DNA from: Nitrososphaerota archaeon
Lineage (GTDB): Archaea > Thermoproteota > Nitrososphaeria > Nitrososphaerales > Nitrososphaeraceae
Direction of reading: 5' to 3'
NCBI GenBank assembly: GCA_005877345.1
Contig: VBPR01000207.1
Coordinates: 1 to 15,526, forward strand
DNA length: 15,526 bases
Made by a program: the position numbers and the translations under genes
Shown here: positions 1 to 6,497 of the stretch, one piece after another
Numbering within the stretch: the stretch's first letter is position 1
How the letters are laid out: the number at the start of each line of letters is the position of its first letter
Notes under the pieces: generated by a model
What the model was told of the DNA's origin: nothing
The model's database searches: none
The model's input: the letters and a program-made list of their open reading frames with translations, nothing else

Positions 1-757
1 ATATCCCCACTAAAATTATCATGATCCCTGCAAAAGTTGAAAATATTCTGATGAACGTCGAAGGTGTAGTCCTATTTAGCGACCCAATTGCTTTGTCTAT
101 ATCAAAAGCCCTTATGACAAATGCAACGCCCAATATGCTCAGTACTATTGCCAAGGCTTCTCTAGTAAAACCAAAGATTGTAGCAAACCCACTAGCTATA
201 AGCAGGGCACCGGGTACGCCCAAAAAGAACTTTGAATATCTTGGGTCATAAATTAACATCTTTACGTATTTTCCAAAAACTGCATACGAGTATTCTACGC
301 TTCTGCTATGCCGGATAATTATCCGTTGTATAGATATCACTGGAACCATAGCTTGAATTAGCGGTATCACCGTTTCATCGTCCTCTCCATCAGAAACAAT
401 GACAACTCCCTCGGCCTTGAATTTTGATAATACTGCTATCAGTTCTGAGGATATTTTTTCATCTGCTTCTATGCCACGATTATAAGCTCCAGCAATAATG
501 GCAACCTCAGTTTCATATCCTTTTGTTACAAGCTCTTCATATATTTTTATGGCACCAAAGATTGCGTTAGCATCAGCATCTTCAGGATCTTCAATCGCTA
601 ATCTAGTTCCCGCGTTTATACATTGATCTCTTCCAAAGACTGGCGTTTCAACACCGCCGTTTTTACCTATATCATTGTCTCTGTCTATACAGGCGACAAG
701 TACTCTTCTATAATGAGTTGAAAAGGAAGTATAATCCAAATTCTTTTTGTCACTCAT
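1..757 (-). CDS. DUF373 family integral membrane protein (3' end beyond window)
   Basis: An open frame runs from an ATG at 757 to the left edge without a stop (252 codons). The N-terminal half carries the DUF373 pattern: VACIDRDNDIG near residues 20-30, a GRDQCINAG segment, and LAIEDPEDADANAIFGAIK. These are soluble, nucleotide-fold-like features. The C-terminal half becomes hydrophobic and looks membrane-spanning (for example FLGVPGALLIASG, then AIVLSILGVAFVI and FAGIMIILVG). DUF373 proteins are widespread in archaea and their biochemical role is unknown, so I assign none. The C-terminus lies outside the window. An 8+8 bp palindrome lies 35-60 nt upstream of the ATG and overlaps the likely TATA position, which suggests the gene is regulated. 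Family assignment is from recognised motifs; function is unknown. Confidence 0.85.
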   Translation of the reverse strand, partial: MSDKKNLDYTSFSTHYRRVLVACIDRDNDIGKNGGVETPVFGRDQCINAGTRLAIEDPEDADANAIFGAIKIYEELVTKGYETEVAIIAGAYNRGIEADEKISSELIAVLSKFKAEGVVIVSDGEDDETVIPLIQAMVPVISIQRIIIRHSRSVEYSYAVFGKYVKMLIYDPRYSKFFLGVPGALLIASGFATIFGFTREALAIVLSILGVAFVIRAFDIDKAIGSLNRTTPSTFIRIFSTFAGIMIILVGI

Positions 758-791
758 GTATTCTAGGTCCTTCGCCAATTTTTTCTACGAC

Positions 792-817
792 TTAATTAGG
801 CACGAGGGGCTAATTAA
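792..817. promoter_or_regulatory. Perfect inverted repeat upstream of the DUF373 gene, candidate operator
   Basis: TTAATTAG (792-799) is followed by a 10-nt G-rich spacer and then CTAATTAA (810-817), an exact 8+8 bp dyad. The gene-proximal half lies 35-42 nt upstream of the DUF373 ATG, where a TATA box with a short leader would be expected. A regulator bound here would compete with TBP. The palindrome is seen directly; the operator role is inferred. Confidence 0.45.
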
Positions 818-945
818 TTTGATGGTTCAATAATAGTATTAATGTTTAAAATTAAGAATACAAACAATGATAATGAACATTTTTCGATATGTTTTATTCT
901 CCAGATTGAGGAAAATACTAAATCTTATGACGTTTAAACAAAAAA

Positions 946-957
946 CTTATCTAAATA
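946..957 (+). promoter_or_regulatory. TATA-like element for the gene at 978
   Basis: CTTATCTAAATA is centred about 26 nt upstream of the TTG at 978. This is the spacing expected if transcription begins at the start codon (leaderless mRNA). It supports the TTG start. Confidence 0.4.
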
Positions 958-977
958 CACTTACTTCAAGATAGCAT

Positions 978-1322
978 TTGACATCGGACAATAACAGACC
1001 TAAGTACCAATCAACAAGGTATGCACTTAGAACAATAAAATACCAAGATTCCCTAATAGTCAACATTTGTGATCTTTATTTGATTGATAAGCAAATCCGC
1101 CATGAAGATATTACAATATATATAAAAAAAAATTACTGGATGGACAAGGTAGTAGACGAAAACGAAATAGAGTCTTATTTAAAAAAATCTTCCATATCAA
1201 ATTTAGCGGGTAAAGAGACAGTGGAGAAAGCAATTGAAATGAATCTTGCAAAGAGATCCAGCGTCAAGTATTTTTCAGAGGTTCCATTTTTGATGATTTA
1301 TAAATTCAGACAATCATATTAA
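978..1322 (+). CDS. Hypothetical protein, 114 aa
   Basis: I do not recognise this protein. It reads from a TTG at 978, with a TATA-like element about 26 nt upstream and no recognisable Shine-Dalgarno sequence. The product is charged and soluble, with no signal peptide, no membrane segment and no cysteine pairs. Its middle, around residues 35-70, is lysine- and glutamate-rich (IRHEDITIYIKKNYW, then ENEIESYLKK) and looks mostly helical. It lies 61 nt upstream of the KH-domain gene on the same strand, so the two may be co-transcribed. The frame is credible because it is uninterrupted, has protein-like composition and sits on a plausible promoter. The TTG start is the only upstream initiation codon that fits. 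Confidence 0.7.
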   Translation: MTSDNNRPKYQSTRYALRTIKYQDSLIVNICDLYLIDKQIRHEDITIYIKKNYWMDKVVDENEIESYLKKSSISNLAGKETVEKAIEMNLAKRSSVKYFSEVPFLMIYKFRQSY

Positions 1323-1383
1323 GTGATAAATGTCAACAATAAATAAATAATTACAAGTACAAATTTCTAAATAGGGTTACTTT

Positions 1384-1953
1384 TTGGACATAAAAGATCA
1401 TCTCAGCTTAACATTGCATATACCCGAAGAACGAATTCCGGTAGTTATAGGGAACAAGGGAAAGACCAAAAACCAAATTTGTAAAAAGTGCAATGTAAAA
1501 ATTGAAATTGAAAGTGACACAGGCGAGATAATAATATTTTCAACTTCTAAAAATTTCGATGAATATGGAGCATTAAAGGCAAGAGATATCGTCAATGCTA
1601 TCTCAATTGGTTTTTCTCCAGAACGGGCATTTAGAATCCTAGATGAAGAATCACTCTTTCAAGTTTTGGATCTTCGTAACTTTACAACATCGGCCAATTC
1701 TACTAATAGGATTAAAGGAAGAATTATTGGTGAGAAAGGTAAAGCGAGAATGAATCTAGAAGAATTAACCAACACGTTTATCTCAATATATGGACATTCA
1801 ATTGCTTTGATAGGAAATTATGAAGAGACAAAGTTGGCTATTGATGCATTAATGTTACTAATCAAAGGAAGATCTCACAAGACAGTCTATGAAATGCTCT
1901 ATCAAGCGAAGAGAAGATCAAAACTCGAAAAATTACAACTATGGGAAAATTAA
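1384..1953 (+). CDS. KH-domain RNA-binding protein, Dim2/Pno1-like (small-subunit rRNA maturation)
   Basis: This 189-aa protein has two KH-type modules. The first carries VIGNKGKTKNQI with its GxxG loop at residues 23-26. The second carries RIIGEKGKARMNLEEL with GxxG at 116-119, followed by the strand-rich ISIYGHSIALIG. GFSPERAFRILD (76-87) and the C-terminal GRSHKTVYEML (162-172) are typical of the archaeal/eukaryal Dim2 (Pno1) family. In that family the protein binds the 3' end of small-subunit rRNA and helps Nob1 cleavage and Dim1 methylation. The length is usual for the archaeal homologue. The reading frame begins at TTG; the first in-frame ATG lies deep in the protein, so TTG must be used. 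The function is family knowledge and is not shown by local context. Confidence 0.88.
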   Translation: MDIKDHLSLTLHIPEERIPVVIGNKGKTKNQICKKCNVKIEIESDTGEIIIFSTSKNFDEYGALKARDIVNAISIGFSPERAFRILDEESLFQVLDLRNFTTSANSTNRIKGRIIGEKGKARMNLEELTNTFISIYGHSIALIGNYEETKLAIDALMLLIKGRSHKTVYEMLYQAKRRSKLEKLQLWEN

Positions 1954-2304
1954 TCGATACTCTTTAATCTATCGTTACTAAAATACGACTCCACATAAAG
2001 CCTAGGGCTTATTTTCTTATTTCAATCATTTTGAAGAGCTTGCCTGTTTCGGAGACTGAAGATGAATCGACTTAACACCTCGGCTATTCGTTAGAAAAGG
2101 AAAGGATTCAAGTAAATGTTAGATGCTAGTCATGTATTGCTTGATTGGCAATACCATCATAAAATAGTCCTCTAACAAAATCAATAATAAATATTGCCTT
2201 ATAAGGATATCGTATTTGTTATATTATTAGCAAATATCCCGGCATTAAATTTAGAGTTTCCTGGATGTAAAAACCATGTTTAATTCAAATGGACGTGATT
2301 TCCT
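1954..2304. other. Intergenic gap between the KH gene and ubiX, no gene recognised
   Basis: These 351 nt separate the 3' ends of two convergent genes. I find no ORF longer than about 20 codons that looks real, and no tRNA. A weak stem, TATTTG (2213-2218) with CAAATA (2231-2236), encloses an AT-rich 12-nt loop. The GC content is locally higher around 2040-2090. A structured RNA there cannot be excluded, but I cannot identify one. Confidence 0.4.
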
Positions 2305-2883
2305 TTATTGATCTTTCCACCTTCTGAATAGATCATGTTTTATTTTTAGTTGATCAAGTATTTTTCCAACTAAATGATCTACTATTTCATTTATAGTCGA
2401 TGGTTTATGATAGAAGCCCGGCATTGCTGGAAGTATGATTGCACCTGCATCCTGTAACTTGATCATATTTTCAAGATGTATCCTTGAAAGAGGTGTTTCC
2501 CGTGGGACAAGAATTAGTTTTCGCGATTCTTTTAAAGTAACGGATGCGGCACGAGAAATAAGAGTATCATCATAACCATTTGCAATGCTGGAAAGGGATT
2601 TCATGCTACAAGGTACTATCACCATCCCATCATGGAGGAAAGAACCACTTGAAACCGAGGCATCTAGTTTGGAATTATCGTAATTAATAGAAGAAAGAGA
2701 TTTTACATATTCTAATGTTTTATCTGTTTCAATTTCTATGCTTTTTTTTGCCCATTCACTGACGATAAGGAAAGTTTGAATATTAATAGAATGAAGTACC
2801 TCCAAAAGTCTTATTCCATAGATAATACCAGATGCTCCAGAAAACCCAATAACTATTTTATCATATTTTGTCTCTGATTTCAA
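2305..2883 (-). CDS. ubiX: Flavin prenyltransferase UbiX
   Basis: UbiX joins dimethylallyl phosphate to reduced FMN to make prenylated FMN, the cofactor of UbiD-type (de)carboxylases. The 192-aa product has the family motifs in order: GFSGASG (13-19) for the flavin phosphate site, SEWA (42-45), SSGSF (78-82), VPCSM (90-94), VPRETPL (126-132), and PAMPGFYHKP (152-161) near the C-terminus. Length and motif order are complete, so the gene looks intact. The start is TTG at 2883; no ATG or GTG lies upstream in frame near the promoter. A TATA-like element centred about 27 nt upstream fits a leaderless transcript. It is divergent from the PfkB gene, 51 nt away. No ubiD lies in the window, so the decarboxylase it serves is unknown. 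Confidence 0.94.
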   Translation of the reverse strand: MKSETKYDKIVIGFSGASGIIYGIRLLEVLHSINIQTFLIVSEWAKKSIEIETDKTLEYVKSLSSINYDNSKLDASVSSGSFLHDGMVIVPCSMKSLSSIANGYDDTLISRAASVTLKESRKLILVPRETPLSRIHLENMIKLQDAGAIILPAMPGFYHKPSTINEIVDHLVGKILDQLKIKHDLFRRWKDQ

Positions 2884-2904
2884 TATCCAATTTATTGTCG
2901 AACA

Positions 2905-2915
2905 CTTATTTATTG
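2905..2915. promoter_or_regulatory. Central TATA-like element between ubiX and the PfkB gene
   Basis: CTTATTTATTG lies in the 51-nt gap. Its centre, near 2910, is about 25 nt from the ATG at 2935 and about 27 nt from the TTG at 2883. No second comparable A/T element is as well placed. One element may therefore serve both divergent leaderless genes. Confidence 0.45.
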
Positions 2916-2934
2916 TTGTTATTGATGGAACAAC

Positions 2935-3831
2935 ATGCTAACAGTATTTGGAACAATTGCATTGGATACTACGCGTACGCCCTTTCATACTGTTGAAAGG
3001 ACTTTGGGTGGCACGGCTACCTTTGCATCAATTTCAGCTTCAAATTACGTATCTACATCAATAGTTGGGATCGTAGGGCATGATTTTCCGGCATCGTATC
3101 TTGAGCTTCTAAAAAATCGTGTTGATATCAGAGGATTAACAATTAGTCAAATTGGAAAAACGTTTCATTACGATTCTTCTTTTGGCTATGATCTTTCAAA
3201 AAGAACTACGAACAAGACTGAATTAAATGTAATTTCAAATTACCAATCAACAATACCAGAGGAATACGTTGATTCAGAATATGTTTATCTAGCGAATAAT
3301 GATCCATTGCAAAATTTGAATGTATTAAAATTATTTTCCAAACCAAAGTTGATAATCTGTGATACAATGGATTTTTGGATTATGAATGGAAGGGATGAGG
3401 TTATCAAGATGATCAATAAAGTGGATGGAATAATATTAAATGAGTCAGAGGCCAAATTGCTGTTTAAGGAAAGTGATATTTTCACCTGTGCTCGCTTATT
3501 AAGCTCAATTGGTCCAACCTTTGCTGTAATAAATAAAGGAGGAAATGGTTCGCTGCTTTTCTATGATGACGAATTCTATCCACTGCCAGCTTATCCAATT
3601 GAAATCATTAGAGATCCTACTGGTGCTGGTGATTCCTTTGGTGGTGCTTTTATCGGATACCTATCACAACAAGAAAAGTTGGATTCAAAATCTTTGAAAA
3701 ATGCGATGATGCATGGAAATATTATGGGTTCGTTTGCAATAGAGGATTATGGCATCGAAAAACTTATCAATATTAATGCGGATGATATAAAAAATAGATA
3801 TGAAAAATATAAAGAGATTCTCTCATTCTAA
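2935..3831 (+). CDS. PfkB-family sugar or nucleoside kinase
   Basis: This is a ribokinase/PfkB-fold kinase of 298 aa, a normal family length. It starts MLTVFGTIALDTT, and LGGTATFAS (24-32) provides the N-terminal glycine pair that contacts the sugar. ILNESEAKLL (167-176) is the family's mid-protein motif. DPTGAGDSFGGAF (227-239) is the C-terminal signature, with the anion-hole glycines and the catalytic base Asp233. The substrate cannot be read from sequence. PfkB enzymes in archaea include nucleoside, adenosine and sugar kinases, and the apt-MTAP purine salvage pair 1.2 kb downstream makes a nucleoside substrate attractive but unproven. The ATG at 2935 has a TATA-like element 25 nt upstream. 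It is the divergent partner of ubiX. Confidence 0.9.
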   Translation: MLTVFGTIALDTTRTPFHTVERTLGGTATFASISASNYVSTSIVGIVGHDFPASYLELLKNRVDIRGLTISQIGKTFHYDSSFGYDLSKRTTNKTELNVISNYQSTIPEEYVDSEYVYLANNDPLQNLNVLKLFSKPKLIICDTMDFWIMNGRDEVIKMINKVDGIILNESEAKLLFKESDIFTCARLLSSIGPTFAVINKGGNGSLLFYDDEFYPLPAYPIEIIRDPTGAGDSFGGAFIGYLSQQEKLDSKSLKNAMMHGNIMGSFAIEDYGIEKLININADDIKNRYEKYKEILSF

Positions 3832-3927
3832 ATAATAAATATTTACATAGGCTTAGTTACTAAAATTGAATCCTATTATGTGGTTATGCCTTTTCATTAA
3901 GCTGACGGCTACAATGACATGGCAAAC

Positions 3928-3939
3928 TAATAAATAAAA
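3928..3939 (+). promoter_or_regulatory. TATA-like element for the gene at 3962
   Basis: TAATAAATAAAA is centred about 28 nt upstream of the TTG at 3962. It fits a leaderless transcript and supports that start codon. Confidence 0.45.
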
Positions 3940-3961
3940 AATAAAGTTGAGCTCATACTAA

Positions 3962-4306
3962 TTGGACACGATTAAGGCTGAACTGTTATCGAAGATTAAT
4001 TTATCAGACATGGAAGCGCAAATTTTCTTGTATTTGATAACTAATGGAAAAACTCCATTAGCAAAGATCTCAATCGCATTAAATTTTACTCTCGAAAAGA
4101 CAGCCGTTTTGCTCAGTAGTCTAATTGAGAAAGGATTGCTAATGGAACTATCCGGGGAGTATCAAACATTTCATCCAAAATTTTCAATCATAAATGCTTA
4201 TCGTCTACAATGCCAAAGAACAGGTATCGTATTTAAAAAGAACGTCCAGATTGATAATTTGGCCACGTCGTTAGAAAGATTACACGAGTCTGCAAGAACT
4301 AAATAA
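3962..4306 (+). CDS. TrmB-like winged-helix DNA-binding protein
   Basis: This 114-aa protein is dominated by a winged helix at residues 15-70. LSDMEAQIFLYLITNGKTPLAK leads into a recognition-helix segment LEKTAVLLSSLIEKGLL, then a short wing (SGEYQTFHPKF). The FHPKFSIINAYRLQC stretch is like that seen in archaeal TrmB-type regulators. There is no effector domain, so it is only the N-terminal half of a full TrmB and may act as a simple DNA-binding regulator. It begins with TTG at 3962, preceded by a well-placed TATA-like box. It heads a likely three-gene unit: the next gene begins 26 nt downstream. Regulation of its own unit or of the neighbouring kinase is possible but not shown. Confidence 0.75.
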   Translation: MDTIKAELLSKINLSDMEAQIFLYLITNGKTPLAKISIALNFTLEKTAVLLSSLIEKGLLMELSGEYQTFHPKFSIINAYRLQCQRTGIVFKKNVQIDNLATSLERLHESARTK

Positions 4307-4332
4307 GGCAATTAGAATCCATAATTTGTCTA

Positions 4333-4746
4333 ATGTCAACCATTCCAGAAAACAAGGTGGTCTATTTTGGAGTTATTAACATTAATGAAAATAATCGAAC
4401 AATAGGGGCTGTTGATATTTGGAGGAATGTTATAAATAAGAAATTATTTTGTGAAGAGAAAAGATTAGGTATTTTAGAAATAGTTGACTATATCGGGATG
4501 CCCACAATTGCAGAGGATCAAGAATGGGCCGTAGCCATAAATAGAAATAGGATGGGCAAGGAGAGGTGGAAATTAATAAAAATAATAAAAGATGGAAGAT
4601 TTTCGTTCATAGATACTGATGATGAAAAAAAGGTTAGTGTCAATGTCTTAGATTACAAGATAGTAGACGACAAATGGTGGAGTTTTCTTGTTTCCAAGAA
4701 TGTAAACAGAAGTATTGAAATAACAAATGAGGCAACTCCAAAGTGA
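4333..4746 (+). CDS. Hypothetical protein, 137 aa
   Basis: I do not recognise this family. The ATG at 4333 opens a soluble, mixed alpha/beta-looking protein. VVYFGVININENN is followed by WRNVINKKLF, a central GMPTIAEDQEWAVAINRN, and a tryptophan pair in DDKWWSFLVSKN near residues 112-123. There are no membrane segments or metal-ligand clusters. The stop codon overlaps the next start (GTGA at 4743-4746), so the two are almost certainly translated from one message and may act together. The wHTH gene is 26 nt upstream on the same strand. Confidence 0.72.
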   Translation: MSTIPENKVVYFGVININENNRTIGAVDIWRNVINKKLFCEEKRLGILEIVDYIGMPTIAEDQEWAVAINRNRMGKERWKLIKIIKDGRFSFIDTDDEKKVSVNVLDYKIVDDKWWSFLVSKNVNRSIEITNEATPK

Positions 4747-5048
4747 TTCGTGACTCTCATCCTTCTGATGAACCGGAAATATATGTAGAAAAAGCTCAGG
4801 GTGGAGAGTATGCAAGCAAATTAAGAGGGTACTTTATCGTTAAAGATACCAAATTAAAGTTCAACGCTATTGCTTTTGGAAGGATAGGAGGTCATAATAT
4901 TAGTCTGAACTTGACAAAAAAGACTCTATCCAAATTGGAGGAATTCGGTTATGATACTGAAAATTTTCAACTAATACTGCAACGTAAACTTGTTGAAGGA
5001 GAAGTAATTCTCATAGATCCCGCAACTAAAAATCAAATCAAACCATAG
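4743..5048 (+). CDS. Hypothetical protein, 101 aa, GTG start coupled to the upstream gene
   Basis: The family is not recognised. The GTG at 4743 overlaps the upstream TGA by the GTGA arrangement, a common sign of translational coupling. GAGG lies about 12 nt upstream of the GTG and could serve as a weak ribosome binding site. The 101-aa product is soluble, with KAQGGEYASKLRGYFIV, then IAFGRIGGHNISLNL and a basic C-terminal half. It has no cysteines, no signal peptide and no transmembrane helix. Its last 11 nt overlap the 3' end of the MTAP gene on the opposite strand, so the two convergent transcripts must overlap. Confidence 0.7.
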   Translation: MIRDSHPSDEPEIYVEKAQGGEYASKLRGYFIVKDTKLKFNAIAFGRIGGHNISLNLTKKTLSKLEEFGYDTENFQLILQRKLVEGEVILIDPATKNQIKP

Positions 5049-5838
5049 CATCCTGTAATGCTTCCTTGCATTTGCATTTATTTCTAGTCCCGGGAATGGA
5101 AGGTATGAATTTTGAAAGCAATTCTTTTATTTTACTGGCATTTTTAGTGAGAACCTCGAGAATTTCTTTAGATGAAACTGGATTTTCATACCAAACATCA
5201 TAATCTGTAACCGTTGCAATCGACACGTAGCAGATTTCCATCTCTCTTGCAAGTATGCACTCAGGGATGAGGGTCATTCCAATGATATCGCCATGTAAAA
5301 TATCTTTAAAATATTTTGATTCAGCTCTGGTTGAAAAACGAGGCCCCTCTATACAAATATAGGTAGATCTATCATGCACATTGTAATTTAGTTTTTTACC
5401 TACTTTTAGAAAAATATCTCTCAATTCATTACAAAAAGGATCTGCACATGATATATGACATACGTTCCCTTCATCATAAAATGTATAGTCTCTGCGTTTA
5501 GTAAAGTCTATAAATTGATCCGGTAGTATAATATCCCCAGGTTTATAGTTATCTTGTAGACTCCCCACCGCTGACGGTGCTATGATCCTTGATACGCCTA
5601 GTGAATGGAGAGCCCAAATGTTTGCTCTACTGTTAACCTTATGTGGAGGAATAGTATGTCCCTTACCGTGGCGAGGAATGAAAGCAATTGACCTGCCATT
5701 ATATTCTCCAAGAGTTATTAGATCAGAAGTGCTACCATACGGGGTAAAGATCTTGATTGATTTTGCATTATCCAGTAATTCGGCATTATAAATCCCAGTA
5801 CCACCCATAATACCAATATCAGAATGATAATTCTTCAT
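5038..5838 (-). CDS. S-methyl-5'-thioadenosine phosphorylase (MTAP)
   Basis: MTAP splits 5'-methylthioadenosine, a by-product of polyamine synthesis and other SAM reactions, with phosphate to give adenine and methylthioribose-1-phosphate. The 266-aa product has the PNP/MTAP-family features: GIMGGTGIY (9-17), the phosphate-site IPRHGKGH (54-61), GPRFSTRAES (165-174), GMTLIPECILARE (187-199) and TDYD (211-214). The TDYD motif favours a 6-aminopurine (MTAP) over a 6-oxopurine (MTIP/PNP) substrate. A CKC motif (255-257) near the C-terminus resembles the CXC described in Sulfolobus MTAP II. The ATG lies 3 nt downstream of the apt stop, so the two form an operon: MTAP makes adenine and APRT uses it. 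Substrate choice between MTAP and related phosphorylases is by motif only. Confidence 0.92.
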   Translation of the reverse strand: MKNYHSDIGIMGGTGIYNAELLDNAKSIKIFTPYGSTSDLITLGEYNGRSIAFIPRHGKGHTIPPHKVNSRANIWALHSLGVSRIIAPSAVGSLQDNYKPGDIILPDQFIDFTKRRDYTFYDEGNVCHISCADPFCNELRDIFLKVGKKLNYNVHDRSTYICIEGPRFSTRAESKYFKDILHGDIIGMTLIPECILAREMEICYVSIATVTDYDVWYENPVSSKEILEVLTKNASKIKELLSKFIPSIPGTRNKCKCKEALQDAMV

Positions 5839-5841
5839 ATT

Positions 5842-6372
5842 TCAGTAATACTCCATAATGCAATTCACATTGTATCCATGATTTCTCAGTTTATTCATAC
5901 CTTCCAAATAATTCAAACAAATAATAAATACGAATCCAACGACTGCCCCACCCAATTTTTCGACAAGTGAAGCAGAAGCAATCGCAGTACCTCCCGTTGC
6001 AAGTAAGTCATCTACAATCAAAATTTTCTCTCCATCTAAAATTGCATCATTCTGAATTTCCATATTTCTTGTACCATATTCGATATTATAGGATTGTTTA
6101 ATTGTAGGACCCGGTAGTTTTCCTTCTTTTCTTATAAGAATTAGTCCTTTATTCAAGCTCTTTGCAAGAAGGGATCCAATTATAAATCCGCGTGATTCAA
6201 TTGCTGCAATTTTATTCATTTGAATATTCGTACACATCTTGTATAATTTTTCATCAAGGTAGTTCAATGAATCTGGGGTACTCAGAAGTGGATTTATGTC
6301 TTTGAACGAAATTCCCTTTGTAGGAAAATCTTTCCAACTTCTAACTAAATTTTTGAACTGTGCATCATTCAT
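5842..6372 (-). CDS. apt: Adenine phosphoribosyltransferase
   Basis: APRT joins adenine to PRPP to make AMP and pyrophosphate. This 176-aa type I phosphoribosyltransferase has AAIESRGFIIGSLLA (56-70), the flexible-loop RKEGKLPG (81-88), and the PRPP-binding signature ILIVDDLLATGGTA (117-130) with its two acidic residues and the TGG loop. The N-terminal WKDFPTKGISFKDINPLL is also typical of APRT. Length is normal for the family. The ATG at 6372 has a TATA-like box about 36 nt upstream, giving a leader of roughly 9 nt. It is the first gene of the unit with MTAP, which supplies its adenine substrate. Confidence 0.94.
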   Translation of the reverse strand: MNDAQFKNLVRSWKDFPTKGISFKDINPLLSTPDSLNYLDEKLYKMCTNIQMNKIAAIESRGFIIGSLLAKSLNKGLILIRKEGKLPGPTIKQSYNIEYGTRNMEIQNDAILDGEKILIVDDLLATGGTAIASASLVEKLGGAVVGFVFIICLNYLEGMNKLRNHGYNVNCIMEYY

Positions 6373-6403
6373 TATTGATTGTTTTTCATATCCTATCCTG
6401 CTA

Positions 6404-6413
6404 CATATTTAAG
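6404..6413 (-). promoter_or_regulatory. TATA-like box of the apt-MTAP operon
   Basis: CTTAAATATG on the minus strand is centred about 36 nt upstream of the apt ATG. It predicts a start of transcription about 9 nt before the ATG. No other comparable element was seen between 6373 and 6497. Confidence 0.45.
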
Positions 6414-6497
6414 GTTCCGATAAAATAAAACATTTACAGTAAAAAAAATTGAAATCAACTAATTGAGTCCGACAATAAATACACAGGTAGTAAAAGA

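Noticed and set aside
2056..2066. C/D-box-like CTGA and GATGAA motifs in the gap before ubiX
   Set aside because: No matching outer C and D boxes at the right spacing, and no terminal stem. Too weak to call an sRNA.
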